Shown: positions 24,793-33,855, numbered from the stretch's first letter. The stretch: 64,000 nucleotides of DNA from Streptomyces sp. NBC_01707 (GCF_041438805.1 NZ_CP109191.1:62001-126000); one strand, 5' to 3'. Program-made: numbers and translations. Notes: a model not told the origin generated them from the letters alone.

Positions 24793-25041
24793 GTGGTTCA
24801 GGGGAACGAAGTGGTCAGGGCCCTTCTGACGGCGATGGCGACCTTGGAGGATCTCGTCGCGGTGGGGCATGACTCGCATTCGGCGTTGAGCACCCTGGAA
24901 GACATCGCCCATGAGCTCGGCAGGATGGATTCGGGTGAGCGCCGGCGGTTCATCGAGGTCCTGGAGCACGTCGCCGCGGAAGAGCCGGGCCGGGCCGCCT
25001 GGATCCGGGGCATTCCCAATGCGCTGGGCCTTGATCGTTGA
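24793..25041 (+). CDS. Small hypothetical protein (IS passenger)
   Basis: A protein of 82 residues from GTG 24793, which has GAGGG seven bases upstream. The frame is open back to 24670, and GTG 24763 or ATG 24724 are other possible starts. It is helical and acidic (LLTAMATLEDLVAVGHDSHS, then GERRRFIEVLEHVAAEEPG), with no known motif. It converges on the transposase gene, whose stop is 17 bp away, and lies inside the IS inverted repeats. Confidence 0.5.
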   Translation: MVQGNEVVRALLTAMATLEDLVAVGHDSHSALSTLEDIAHELGRMDSGERRRFIEVLEHVAAEEPGRAAWIRGIPNALGLDR

Positions 25042-25057
25042 GGCCTGGGGCCGAAGG

Positions 25058-26178
25058 TCACGCGGCTTCAGGGACGGGGCGTCCGCCCCAGCGGATGCCC
25101 TTCTCACTGCGGACGCGGGCCCGCTCGCGGCGTTGAGCGGCCAGCACGTCGGGGTGGCGGGCGTTGGCGTTGCGCCAGCGCAGATAGGCGTGCAGGGCGC
25201 GGGTCTGGACGGTGTGGTTGCGGTGGTGGGAGTTGGCGATGGTGAACTGCCACAGCGGTCCGAAATGGGCTTCGATCGGGTTGGCCCATGACGCGTAGGT
25301 CGGGGTGAAGCACAGTTCGACCCGTTCTTCTTCGCCCAATGGCGGATCTTTCCGCCCTTGTGGGCGGACAGGTTGTCTCGGATCACGTAGATCGGGGCGC
25401 CGTCCGGGCGGGCCGCGCGGATCGACCTCAGCGCGGCCAGGGTGTTCACGGCGCCCTTCTTGCGGCGGTTGAAGCCCCACAGCCTGTCGTCGCCGACCGA
25501 GTAGCAGCCGTGGAAGTAGCGCACGCCGTGGGTGCGGTGGTAGGTCGCGGGATGCCGCTCGGGCCGGCCCTGCTCGGCCCAGCACGACCCGGCGGCGGGC
25601 CGGATCCCAAGCGGCCCGAACTCGTCGAACGCGAACACCCGGTCCGGGAATTGCTCCAGGACCTCCTCGATGCGGTCCAGCTTGGCGTCGCGGTCGGGGT
25701 CGGGTGACTCCTTCCACGTCTTGGTGCGCTGGAAGGTGATGCCGCGGCGGGTGAGCAGGCACCGTAACGCCTCGCGGCCGATCCGAATGACACGGCCGTG
25801 CACTTTCCGCGGGTAGGCGGCGAGTTTGCGGATGGACCAGCGAGTGAAGGGCTGGCCGAGCTTGGTCGGGCGGGTGGTGGCCGTCGCAACGACGAAGTCC
25901 TCGTCGTCAGGACTGAGCAGGCGGGGACGGCCTCCCGCCCACCGAGGGTCCAGACAGGCCAGGCCGATCTTGTTGAACCGGTGGATCACATCCCGGACGG
26001 TGTCCTCATCGGCCTGCACCAACTTCGCGACCACCGGCACCCGGTTCCCGCCGGCCGAAGCGAGCAGCATTATCGCCCGCCGGTACCGAACCGAACTGGT
26101 ACCGCCCCGGTGCACGATCTGCTGCAGCTTCTGCCCCTCCTGGTCGGTCAACCTGCGCACACGGACAGGCTCAGCCAC
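25058..26178 (-). pseudogene. IS630-family transposase, frameshifted
   Basis: Start GTG 26178 (VAEPVRVRRLTDQEGQKLQQ). The N-terminal helix-turn-helix half and the first catalytic Asp region (VFAFDEFGPLGIRP) are in one frame to about 25325. The remainder, with ELCFTPTYASWANPIEAHFG carrying the catalytic Glu, is in the next. YVIRDNLSAHK supplies the second Asp. The join is at AAGAACGGGTCGAA, where one missing C explains the shift. Some IS630 relatives use programmed frameshifting, but no strong slippery heptamer is seen, so a mutation is more likely. All DDE residues survive. Confidence 0.8.
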
Positions 26179-26498
26179 CACACCTTCCAGCAGTCGGACG
26201 GACGTCACCGCACATCCAACCGCCGAAACCGCCAACCCGGCGAACCTTCCCGGTCAGAGCACTAGCTGTACAGCAGCCAAGTACAGCAAGAGGGCGAGTG
26301 CAGGACGCGGCGCCGACCAACCCGCGAGATGTGCACCAGAACGGGCGGTAAGCCACGGCCAATACCGGGCAGCAAGGGTCAGCAGGAAAGCGTCAACTAG
26401 CGGCTTTCCCCAGTTCAGGGGCGCTATCGTCGTTTTTGACACTGTGAGCGCCCGCCGGTAGGGAAAAGTTGTTGCCCGAGGGAGCCGGCGGGACGATC

Positions 26499-27269
26499 AT
26501 GACGAGGATGTCGGACCTGCTTGAGCGCGTGACCGCCTTCCGCGCTGCCTTTGCCCGCCGCCAGGCTTCTGAGACCGTCGAGCTGCCCGGCGCCTTCGTC
26601 GTCCGCGACCCGGACTTTCCCCACTCCCAGGAGCACAACCGACTGATCGTCGATGCTTCAGATGCCAACCCGGGGGCACTGCCCGAACTGGCTGCACAGG
26701 GCCTCGGATCGCGTCAGCAGTACCGGATCGCGGTACTGGACGAGGCGCTTGGGGAGCGGGTCGCCCCGGTGCTGGCGGCGGTCGGCTACGACCGGGACGC
26801 CGAGCTGATACTGGCCCGGGAGACGGCTGGCTGCGCGCTGCCCGAGCCTGCCGCGCACCTGGTCGAGCTGGCCGAGCTGCGAGCGGCGGTGTTCCGCCAA
26901 CAGCTGGACTGGGGCTTGGACGAGGATCTCGCTCGACAGCTCACCGAACGCCGCACCGCCCGTTTGCGCGGCGCCGAGCAGGTGCACTTCCTGGCCACCC
27001 GGACACCGGATGGGGAGATCGCGGCCTGGGCGGACCTCTACCTCGACCGAAACACCGGGCTGGCTCAGCTGGAGGATCTCGTCACCGCCGTGCCGCACCG
27101 TAAGCAGGGCCATGGAGACACCCTGCTCGCCACAGGTCTGGCGTTGGCCGCCGCTGCCGGGATCCCGCAGCTCTTCCTTATCGCGGACGCGACCGACTGG
27201 CCGCGCGAGTGGTACTCCTGCCGCGGCTTCACCGAGCTCGGCCGCAGCTACTCCTTCCTCAACCGTTGA
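26499..27269 (+). CDS. GNAT-family acetyltransferase
   Basis: A protein of 256 residues from ATG 26499 (GGCGGGACG upstream). The C-terminal half has a GNAT core: FLATRTPDGEIAAWADLYLD (strands 2-4), LVTAVPHRKQGHGDTLLATG (the acetyl-CoA pyrophosphate loop, Q-x-x-G-x-G/A-like) and LFLIADATDWPREWYSCRGF. The N-terminal half resembles a decayed second GNAT domain, as in tandem GNAT proteins. It acetylates an unknown amine substrate. It begins 237 bp right of the IS630 end. Confidence 0.8.
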   Translation: MTRMSDLLERVTAFRAAFARRQASETVELPGAFVVRDPDFPHSQEHNRLIVDASDANPGALPELAAQGLGSRQQYRIAVLDEALGERVAPVLAAVGYDRDAELILARETAGCALPEPAAHLVELAELRAAVFRQQLDWGLDEDLARQLTERRTARLRGAEQVHFLATRTPDGEIAAWADLYLDRNTGLAQLEDLVTAVPHRKQGHGDTLLATGLALAAAAGIPQLFLIADATDWPREWYSCRGFTELGRSYSFLNR

Positions 27270-27404
27270 CGGCGGGGATGAACCGGGGCCCACTGCTGCC
27301 AAGCACTCTGAACCCGTGTTGGGCCACAAGCGACGGCGCGCCAACTTCCCCAAGGTGTGTGCGAGCCCGATCATGGAGTTCTCTATGCTCCCGGCGACGG
27401 CAGA

Positions 27405-27640
27405 TTCAGCACACGATCCCCGAGCGTCGGGACCAGCGAGCCAACCGCCGCCGGCGCGGGAGCCGAGGCGGTCACCCCACGGGTTTCGACCGTGCACGGT
27501 ATGCCCGAAGGAAGGAGGTCGAGCGGTGCATCAACGCGCTCAAAGGATCCAGAGCCGTGGCGACTCGATATGACAAAAGGGCCTATGTTTTCCATGGCAC
27601 GGTGTCTCTGGCCGCCCTTCGGCTGTGGCTTCGTCCCTGA
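27405..27640 (+). pseudogene. C-terminal fragment of an IS5-family transposase
   Basis: One frame reads HTIPERRDQRANRRRRGSRG, RARYARRKEVERCINALKGS and AVATRYDKRAYVFHGT, the last third of an IS5-group DDE transposase including the catalytic Glu. No upstream part is present. The N-terminal part of a transposase of the same group lies at 30255-30975 on the opposite strand. Confidence 0.75.
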
Positions 27641-27679
27641 TCTCTCAGGCGTCCTTCCGCGGCGGCTATGCCGATCGAC

Positions 27680-28201
27680 TCAGTCGTCGGCCGCGACGAG
27701 GAGCGTGATCCGCCCAGCTGAGCGGTCGATGAGCACGAATTCATGGAAGCAGTCGTGCACACGCCCCCAGTCGTGGATGGCCTCGTCCCCGAGCCCGCTC
27801 AGGTAGTAGATGTGGTCGGCTGCGGACAAGCGGTCGAACACCTCCTGCTGCAAATCTGCCTCCAGCTCGGCTGGCACGTCGCCGAACTGGTTCACCCACT
27901 CCCAGAGGATGTGCGCGGTCTTCTCACAGCTGACGGCTTCGTAGACCTCGGGGGTGACCAGCCTCAGCCAATAGGGGCCGTGCCTGGATCCCTCCAGCAG
28001 AACTCCACCGCCTGCATAGTCGTCCCGGAACTGTTCATGCCCGATGAGTGCCGCGAGCAGTTCCCCATCGTCGACGGACTCCGCGGGGAGCCGCAGACGC
28101 TTGACGTCGACCCACCTGAAGCCGTGCGACTTTGAATCCTGGAACTTGTAGTCCCGGAAATTGATGAAGGCGCTGGCCTCGTGAGTGAGCTTGCTATCCA
28201 T
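27680..28201 (-). CDS. Hypothetical acidic protein
   Basis: A protein of 173 residues from ATG 28201 (MDSKLTHEASAFINFRDYKF); the ribosome site is weak. It is acidic, rich in Asp, Trp and His in the last third (WGRVHDCFHEFVLIDRSAG), soluble and without a known motif. Composition is convincingly coding and it is bounded by intergenic sequence on both sides. I do not assign a function. It lies between an IS5 fragment and an exonuclease gene. Confidence 0.6.
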   Translation of the reverse strand: MDSKLTHEASAFINFRDYKFQDSKSHGFRWVDVKRLRLPAESVDDGELLAALIGHEQFRDDYAGGGVLLEGSRHGPYWLRLVTPEVYEAVSCEKTAHILWEWVNQFGDVPAELEADLQQEVFDRLSAADHIYYLSGLGDEAIHDWGRVHDCFHEFVLIDRSAGRITLLVAADD

Positions 28202-28363
28202 AGCGCCACAGCTTAGGAGCCGGACAAGGCGCACCATGCCGACCCATCAGACAAGGCCTACGACTCCTCGGCCATGGCAGCTCCCGCCCTGCAGTGCCGC
28301 GGGCGGGAGCGCTCAACCTTGATCAGGGGTGTGCGTGAGCCGGCGCCCTCCGCCGCTCACCCG

Positions 28364-28963
28364 TCACCAGAGCGTGAGTGCCTCTTCTGGTGCGCCGGGC
28401 ATGCTGGGCGGAACGGCCGCCGCTACGAGCTGATCCCAGGTCTTGTAGCAGCTCGCCATCGCGACGAGGAGCTGCGCGGTGGCGTACGCGTCGTAGGTAG
28501 CACGATGCCTGCGAGCGGGGGCTGCTGAGAGGTCCGGCTGAACATGCTCGATCAGGGCGTCGAGTCCGTATGACGGCAGGTTCGCGTACGTGGCCTTGGC
28601 GAGGCGGAGGGTGTCAATGACCCCGGCCGGCGCCCACTTCGGCAAGTGCGCCGTCAGCGCGCGGTAGTCGACGTGCGCGTTGTGGGCGCAGATCCACGCT
28701 GCGCCCAGGACACCGTGGACCTGATCGGCGATCTCCCGCCATGCCGGGGCTTTCGCCAGAACCTCGTTGGTCAGGCCGTGCACCCGGGCTGCATAGGGCG
28801 TGACAGGGCGGGGCGGGCAGATCAGCCACGCCCCGGCTGTGCTGGTGTCCAGATTCCCGTCACGAACAGGCAGCGCGGCGACTTCCACCAGGTCCGGCGG
28901 ATGGGTGCCGTTGCCCTCAACGTCCACGACGAGCAGTGCGGGCCAGGTGGAGAAGTTCATCAT
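28364..28963 (-). CDS. DnaQ-like 3'-5' exonuclease
   Basis: A protein of 199 residues (start ATG 28963 or the adjacent ATG 28960). The DEDDh motifs are in order: Exo I VVDVEGNG (Asp and Glu, near residue 13), Exo II ICAHNAHVDYRAL (near 95) and Exo III HRATYDAYAT with His and Asp (near 160). The conserved YAARVHGLTNEVL segment between them is typical. It is a stand-alone nuclease such as those used in repair, proofreading or RNA trimming. The substrate cannot be told from sequence. Confidence 0.88.
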   Translation of the reverse strand: MMNFSTWPALLVVDVEGNGTHPPDLVEVAALPVRDGNLDTSTAGAWLICPPRPVTPYAARVHGLTNEVLAKAPAWREIADQVHGVLGAAWICAHNAHVDYRALTAHLPKWAPAGVIDTLRLAKATYANLPSYGLDALIEHVQPDLSAAPARRHRATYDAYATAQLLVAMASCYKTWDQLVAAAVPPSMPGAPEEALTLW

Positions 28964-29189
28964 GCAGACGTCTCTCAGTTCTTCCGTGCGGCAAGGGCGG
29001 GTCAGCCCTGCAGCTCTGCCCGTGCCTTCTCCAGTTGCGCCACCGTCACCGTGCCGGTGCCCGGGAGGGGCTGCGCTCTTCCACACTCCCTGAACACGGG
29101 CCACGACACAGGTTGGAAAAACTGGTTCTGGCTCAAGTTCCGTGACGCGCGCCCGCTGGGTTGCGGTCGACCGCCGGCGTGAGGTGGTG

Positions 29190-29885
29190 TCACGTGCTGG
29201 CGCTGTGGCGCGTCCGCGGCAGTGGGCGAATGCACTGCAGATCTCGTTCATAGACGTCGCCCAGGACGTCGATGACCTGGATTCTGATGTCGAGCACGGC
29301 CAGACGCTCAAGAGCCTTCGACCCGAGAGCGAGCAATTCCATACCTTCTCGACCAGCGTTCGTCATCGGGATAGCCGCGCCGGAACCGAGGTGAAGGAGG
29401 AAGAAGTCTTGGTCCCAGTCGAGCCCCAGTGCTACCAGCGAGTCGATGGCGTTGCGCCAGGACATCCAGCCGGAGGGGATGGCAGCGCTGCCCGCGTATG
29501 GCCCGGATGCCCGGATCCGGTAGGCGACGGAGCACACCACGGATCGTCCCCCGCCAGCATTGGCGAGGGAGACTGTTCGTAGTGAGTCCGTCAGTTCGTG
29601 GCTGCGTCCCGCGAACCCGGACCAACTCAATACGGGCTGCATGGTCTGGGACAGTTGGGATCGGGTCACAATGATGCCCGTCAGCAGAGCGACCACGGCT
29701 GCGCATGTGGACGCGTCCAGCACCGTGAGTCGCCACGGCCAGTCTCCGCGGACATGGCTACTCAGATTGGCCTTGACGATCTCCCAGGTCAGATCGACGA
29801 GGGCGAAGGAGAGCAACGCCCGAGGTAATCGCAGTGTCTTGTTGCTGGTCGAGACCCGCCGCTGAATCCACTGTGACTCTTCCAC
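29190..29885 (-). CDS. Hypothetical membrane protein
   Basis: A protein of 231 residues from GTG 29885, which has GGGAG five bases upstream; ATG 29924 would add 13 residues and reach toward the IS5 remnant. Two hydrophobic helices (about 22-42 and 60-82, the second TCAAVVALLTGIIVTR) anchor a ~140-residue soluble domain, probably cytoplasmic. No known motif. The upstream side abuts IS debris, so its promoter may have changed. Confidence 0.6.
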   Translation of the reverse strand: MEESQWIQRRVSTSNKTLRLPRALLSFALVDLTWEIVKANLSSHVRGDWPWRLTVLDASTCAAVVALLTGIIVTRSQLSQTMQPVLSWSGFAGRSHELTDSLRTVSLANAGGGRSVVCSVAYRIRASGPYAGSAAIPSGWMSWRNAIDSLVALGLDWDQDFFLLHLGSGAAIPMTNAGREGMELLALGSKALERLAVLDIRIQVIDVLGDVYERDLQCIRPLPRTRHSAST

Positions 29886-29939
29886 ATGGTCTCCCAAGCC
29901 TTCGCACCCGCTGGGTCTCACCATGCCGCGCGCCGCGTC

Positions 29940-30150
29940 ATGGGGGCAATAGCCTTAGGTCTGGCCCACCCGCAGGTGACCTGGTGCAGCGTGCATTTCG
30001 CGTGGTGAGCAGCAACGTCAAACTCTGCGCCTTGGCGGGGCAGTGGTCGAAGGCTTCGGCCAGGTGCACGGTGTAGCCGTCCTCTTCCATCAGGACGACG
30101 GCAAGGCCGAACGGCTCGGGATGGTTCAGCTCGACGGGGTGAGGGCGAAG
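29940..30150 (-). pseudogene. Fragment of an unidentified gene
   Basis: A short minus-strand stretch reads ELNHPEPFGLAVVLMEEDGY and TVHLAEAFDHCPAKAQSLTL before a stop near 29940. It looks coding but its 5' part is cut off at the IS5 remnant. Coordinates are approximate and the family is not recognised. Confidence 0.35.
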
Positions 30151-30254
30151 TCGACTGCGGCTTGGACTGGCGGCACCAGCGCGCCACCCTCAGCCGATCT
30201 TGTCGCCGCCCTGGCCGCTCAGGTCGGCAACGCCGTGACCCGAGCGGGGAGGCG

Positions 30255-30975
30255 CTGGCTCCCGAACGGCGGACGCCGCGGCGCCGCAGGTAGTCGCGGA
30301 CGGGGCCGTTGCTGTAGGCCTTGTCCGCAGCGAGACTGTCCGGCTTCCTGCGGGGCCTGCCCGGCCCGAGACGGGGGACCCGGATCTTCTCCAGCACCGA
30401 TTTGAACTGGGTAAAGTCCGCCCGCTGCCCTGGCGTGACGACCAGGGACAGCGGACGGCAGCGGCCATCCGCGCTCAGGTGGATTCTGCTGGTGAAACCG
30501 CCCCGCGAGCGGCCCAAGCCCTCGTCTCCAGCACCACCTCCACCAGGCGGCCGTGAAGGCTCTGCCACGGCGTCTCGTCCTGGTGTTCTGCCTTCGCGGC
30601 CCCCTTTGAAGCGGGGGCTGGCGGCGGGTCGGTGCGGGCGCCGGCCGCATGCTGATGCGCACCCACGACGGTGGAGTCGACAGAGATGTCCCAGTCGATC
30701 TCCCCGACCGCGTCGGCCTCGGCCTGGACCTGCTGAAGCAGACGCTCCCAAGTCCCATCGGCCGACCACAGACGGTGGCGTTCATAGACGGTCTTCCACG
30801 GTCCGAACCTCTCGGGCAGATCACGCCACTGCACCCCGGTCCGCACCCGGTGCAGAATCCCGTCGATCACCTGCCGGTGATCCCGCCACCTGCCACAACG
30901 CCCGTTGCTGACCGGCAGGAACGGCCGCAGCCGTGCCCACTCGGCATCCGTGAGACCGCCCCGCCCCATGCTCAC
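30255..30975 (-). pseudogene. IS5-family transposase, N-terminal two-thirds
   Basis: Begins near 30975 (MGRGGLTDAEWARLRPFLPV) with the IS5-group N-terminal domain, then the first catalytic Asp region IDWDISVDSTVVGAHQHAAG. A frameshift near 30540 moves the coding frame to GRSRGGFTSRIHLSADGRCR and PDSLAADKAYSNGPVRDYLR, with the second Asp. Similarity stops at about 30255, before the Glu-containing C-terminus. Inactive. Confidence 0.8.
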
Positions 30976-31000
30976 CTCAACGATTCAGGCACGGCGTCCG

Positions 31001-31585
31001 TCACGTGGACAGCACGACACCTGCGTACTGGCCGCTCTCTGGCCTGGAGAGGAGCACCCGGCGCTTTGGCAGCTCGATTTCCGCGACGACGACGGCAATC
31101 TCCTCTCCGACCTCGAAGTCTTCTGCCGGACTCGCCGCAGGGCGGCCGTCGATCTCTCTGAAGGGGACCAGCCCGAAGATCCCATCCCGAAGGTCGACGA
31201 GGATGCCGATGGGAAGCACCTTCTCAACCGTCCCGCGGAATTCCTGGCCAACCACTGTGCGGTCGGCGAAAACCTGGAGGGGGTCGGGCTCCAGTGCCTT
31301 CAAAGACAGTCTGGCCTCAGCGTTGTAGGTGTCGGACCCAATGAACTCGCAGGCGACACGCTGCCCTACCTGAACAACATCGGTGGGATCATCGAAGCGC
31401 CGCCAGGACAGTTCGGGGAGCCCGAGGAACCCGACACCGGGCAGGGTGGGGTGGCCAGGCCCGTCGTCCAGGGCCACGAAGACCCCGAACCGTTCGATCG
31501 CCGCGACGGTGCCGGACAGGATGTTGCCGCGGTGCAGGGACTCCAGGAACGCCCAGAGTTCCGGGCTCTCAGACTGCCAATCCAT
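31001..31585 (-). CDS. S1-domain RNA-binding protein
   Basis: A protein of 194 residues from ATG 31585. Two S1 folds are visible: GTVAAIERFGVFVALDDGPG (residues ~25-45, ending with VGQRVACEFIG near 90) and GTVEKVLPIGILVDLRDGIF (~120-140) followed by FVPFREIDG-like and EEIAVVVAEIE segments. Small two-S1 proteins of this kind are common in Streptomyces and probably bind RNA in the cytoplasm. A 24-bp perfect palindrome overlaps the region of its ribosome site (31596-31619). Confidence 0.85.
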   Translation of the reverse strand: MDWQSESPELWAFLESLHRGNILSGTVAAIERFGVFVALDDGPGHPTLPGVGFLGLPELSWRRFDDPTDVVQVGQRVACEFIGSDTYNAEARLSLKALEPDPLQVFADRTVVGQEFRGTVEKVLPIGILVDLRDGIFGLVPFREIDGRPAASPAEDFEVGEEIAVVVAEIELPKRRVLLSRPESGQYAGVVLST

Positions 31586-31951
31586 ACCCGCAACCCTGGC
31601 ACACGACGTCGTGTGCCAGCCATGTCCTCAAGCTGAAGCGACCGTCCGCAACCCCATGCCTCAGCCGCCAGCACCTTGATTGCCCGGACAAGTCCTAGAC
31701 GATTGGTCCAACTCTGGGGGCCGGGCGTGCAACGCGCCCGGCCCCCAGGCTGGGAAAGGCTGCCTTTTCCCTCTGCCTCGCAGAGACCCTCGCTCTCCGG
31801 CTCTGACACCTGGATGAAGGCCCAGCGTCCCGCGGGTCCATGCCGGTTCTCGGCGCATGCGTACCCGCTAGCGGCTGCGGGCTGGTGGCGGGGGCCCGAT
31901 CCTGCAGGACCTCCCGCTGCGTGGCAGGCGACGTCCGGCCGGGGTGGTCTG
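31586..31951. other. Intergenic region with palindrome and terminator
   Basis: About 365 bp without a gene. It holds the 24-bp perfect palindrome at 31596-31619 (arm CTGGCACACGAC) just upstream of the S1 gene, and a strong hairpin at 31714-31748. No coding frame with a usable start is seen. Confidence 0.5.
31714..31748. terminator. 14-bp perfect stem-loop
   Basis: CTGGGGGCCGGGCG (31714-31727), a seven-base loop and the exact complement (31735-31748). It lies between the divergent S1 gene and the DUF721 relic. What it terminates is unclear because the adjacent genes read away from it; possibly a transcript from a lost gene. Confidence 0.65.
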
Positions 31952-32168
31952 ATGGCCGGCGAGCTGGACTGGGTCGCGCTGCACGCGGCGCGGGAGGCCA
32001 CGAAGCCTGCGCCGCGTGGGGGGCAACGCGAAGCGGCGGCGCCGTGCAGGGGTGCGGCGCGACGGGCAGGAGCCCATCGGTTTCGCCGCGGAGTTCCAGA
32101 GCCTGATGGTGATGGCCGACCCCTGCGGCCTCCCGGCCGCTCGCGGCGCGGTCCTGGGCTTTCTCTGA
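31952..32168 (+). pseudogene. 5' fragment of a DUF721/DciA-like gene, frameshifted
   Basis: From ATG 31952 (GGGGTGG upstream) the frame starts MAGELDWVALHAAREATK. It then shifts frame to KRRRRAGVRRDGQEPIGFAA and MVMADPCGLPAARGAVLGF. These align with the start of the intact gene at 18883 (ARVALRSAMEQARK, RTVRRDGREPMGLGAAIDAL). The DUF721 core is missing. Confidence 0.65.
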
Positions 32169-32199
32169 ACCAACGGCACGAGCCGGCGGCGCCTGTTTT

Positions 32200-32793
32200 C
32201 TATACGGTGGACGTGGCCGTGGGTCGATGAACCTCCAGGACAACCGCCGTGCCTGCCACGGATTGGTCCTCGTGCATGGTGATCACTTGGCCGGGCTGAA
32301 GGTGCTGCCACTGCGAGGGGTTAAGAGGAGCAAGTCGCACCGAGGCTTGCCCACCGGGCTCCAGGACGGGCGCGAACTCCACCCAGAGCTTGGCAATGTT
32401 GAGGGCCGGTTCGCCGGTCCGGGTTCGGTTCCCGACGTTCCACATCGGTCGAAGGACGCCGGCACCGCAAATGGGTGTCTGCCGTCGCGCTTCGGTGGCC
32501 GGGCGGAGGGTGAGGTCAGCTCGGATGGTGCCATTGCAAGTCTCGTAGCAACGCCAATGGCACCAGGCCGCGCTCTCATCCAGCCGCATCTGTTCGGCTG
32601 CGGCCGCCAGGGTCTCCCAGAAGCTGAGCGGAAGCGGGCCCACGTCACCGAGTTCTTCCAGCAGCCCGAGGGCTACTTCCCACTCGTCCCGAGTGAGGTA
32701 CTCCCAGACATCGTTCACCGTGATGTCGTTCTCGGTGGCGATCTCCTCAGGAACCAGCAGGGAAGCGGCTTCCAGCAGCTTGGGGACGTCCAT
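32200..32793 (-). CDS. Hypothetical protein with EF-Tu-like C-terminal barrel
   Basis: A protein of 197 residues from ATG 32793 (MDVPKLLEAASLLVPEE). The first ~90 residues are helical (VWEYLTRDEWEVALGLLEEL). The second half (LWVEFAPVLEPGGQASVRLA, then QPGQVITMHEDQSVAGTAVV) resembles the C-terminal beta-barrel of elongation factor Tu. Similar stand-alone proteins are common in Streptomyces with no known function. The ribosome site is weak. Confidence 0.6.
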   Translation of the reverse strand: MDVPKLLEAASLLVPEEIATENDITVNDVWEYLTRDEWEVALGLLEELGDVGPLPLSFWETLAAAAEQMRLDESAAWCHWRCYETCNGTIRADLTLRPATEARRQTPICGAGVLRPMWNVGNRTRTGEPALNIAKLWVEFAPVLEPGGQASVRLAPLNPSQWQHLQPGQVITMHEDQSVAGTAVVLEVHRPTATSTV

Positions 32794-33015
32794 GCCCTGA
32801 TTCTGGACCACGGACTCCTGCCGATGGAAGGAGCCGCCCGATGGGTCCCATCGAGCAGGTCTCGACACTCGCGAGGCTCCTAGAGCAGCGCGTGAAGTCG
32901 ACCGGATCGCCCAAGACGGCGCCGGACGCCTATCTCAGCTGAGAACCTGGCTGGTACCCCTCATCGTCTGCGAGGGAAAACAAGGGTGCACACAACAAGA
33001 GACAGGGGCGTGACG

Positions 33016-33855
33016 ATGGACGCCGGCGACTCCATCTCCGCTGCCAGCGCGATCGTTGCTGCCGCCGCGGCGGTAGTGGGCTGGTGGCAGGCGCATAGCG
33101 CAAGACGCACCGTCAAGGCGTCCGAAGAACAGGTCAATGTGATGCGCGACCAGCTCGCGCTGGAGCGCTCCCTGCGAGACGACAGCATCAGGCCCCGTTT
33201 TGAAGTCGCCCACACCACGGCCATGCTGCTCCCTGGGGGCGGAGGGCGCCTGACAGTTGAGGTCATCCAGACCACTGGTGTGCCGCTTGATGACGTGAAG
33301 GTGGAACTGTTTGCGGGCGGCCGGCAGATCGTGCCCGATGAGTCAGCCGACAGCGTCTACCTGTACTCCGCACCCGGCAGTAAGATCACCGTCCGGGCAC
33401 ACCTCGATGAACAGACCGCGCAGGCCCCAGCCATCCGCGTCGAACTGTCCGGCACAGAGGCCCGAGGCACCCGGCAGTGGGCTGCGAGGCTCGTCGCACA
33501 TCCTGCTGTCACAGCTAGCAGACTGCTTGGCGCTCACAGGGACGAACATCCGGGGGTGACCACCTCCGGCCTGCCGCGGCGGGTACCCAGGGCCGATCAG
33601 GTCGCGGGACCCCGTCATGGTGGCCCACAGGTCTCCCGAGCCCCCGACGATGTCAGGGGCAGGCTGAGCAACCTGCGCCGGGGCATCCAGCGGGGACGCA
33701 ATACGGGGAGTGACACGAACAGCCAGAGCTCTGTTCCTGACAGCAACCAACACCAGAAGCGTTCTGGGATTGGCCCTGGCGGCGCTGCGTCGGCGAAGGA
33801 CGTGCCCCCCAGCGGTGCCCCGGCTCCGAAGAAGGCACCGCCCGAGAATCCGTAG
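33016..33855 (+). CDS. Hypothetical protein with N-terminal membrane anchor
   Basis: A protein of 279 residues from ATG 33016 (AGGGGCG upstream). Residues ~6-25 (ISAASAIVAAAAAVVGWW) form a single membrane helix, then a short coiled coil (EEQVNVMRDQLALERSL) and a beta-rich domain at ~60-160. The last ~110 residues are basic, proline-rich and probably disordered. The layout (anchor, coiled coil, beta domain) recurs in Streptomyces membrane-associated proteins. A smaller protein of the same general kind lies at 47966-48274. Confidence 0.6.
   Translation: MDAGDSISAASAIVAAAAAVVGWWQAHSARRTVKASEEQVNVMRDQLALERSLRDDSIRPRFEVAHTTAMLLPGGGGRLTVEVIQTTGVPLDDVKVELFAGGRQIVPDESADSVYLYSAPGSKITVRAHLDEQTAQAPAIRVELSGTEARGTRQWAARLVAHPAVTASRLLGAHRDEHPGVTTSGLPRRVPRADQVAGPRHGGPQVSRAPDDVRGRLSNLRRGIQRGRNTGSDTNSQSSVPDSNQHQKRSGIGPGGAASAKDVPPSGAPAPKKAPPENP

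Larger units (their letters stand above)
23939..26262 (-). mobile_element. IS630-family element with two passenger genes
   Basis: Left end GTGCTGTGACCGCATAGG... (from 23939) and right end, read inward, GTGCTCTGACCGGGAAGG... (from 26262) match at 21 of 25 positions. Both are flanked by TA within CTAG, the usual IS630 target duplication. The transposase begins about 85 bp from the right end. The left repeat is over 1.1 kb beyond the transposase stop, so two unrelated genes (24093-24530 and 24793-25041) lie inside. The total is about 2.3 kb, roughly twice the family norm. An alternative is a deletion between two neighbouring copies. Confidence 0.65.

Noticed and set aside
25315..25335. Programmed frameshift in the IS630 transposase
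   Set aside because: The join lacks a clear slippery heptamer and is fully explained by one missing C compared with the expected codons.
31596..31619. 24-bp palindrome as a telomere remnant
   Set aside because: Streptomyces telomeres have several closely packed palindromes with small loops; this one is single, ungapped and placed at a gene start.
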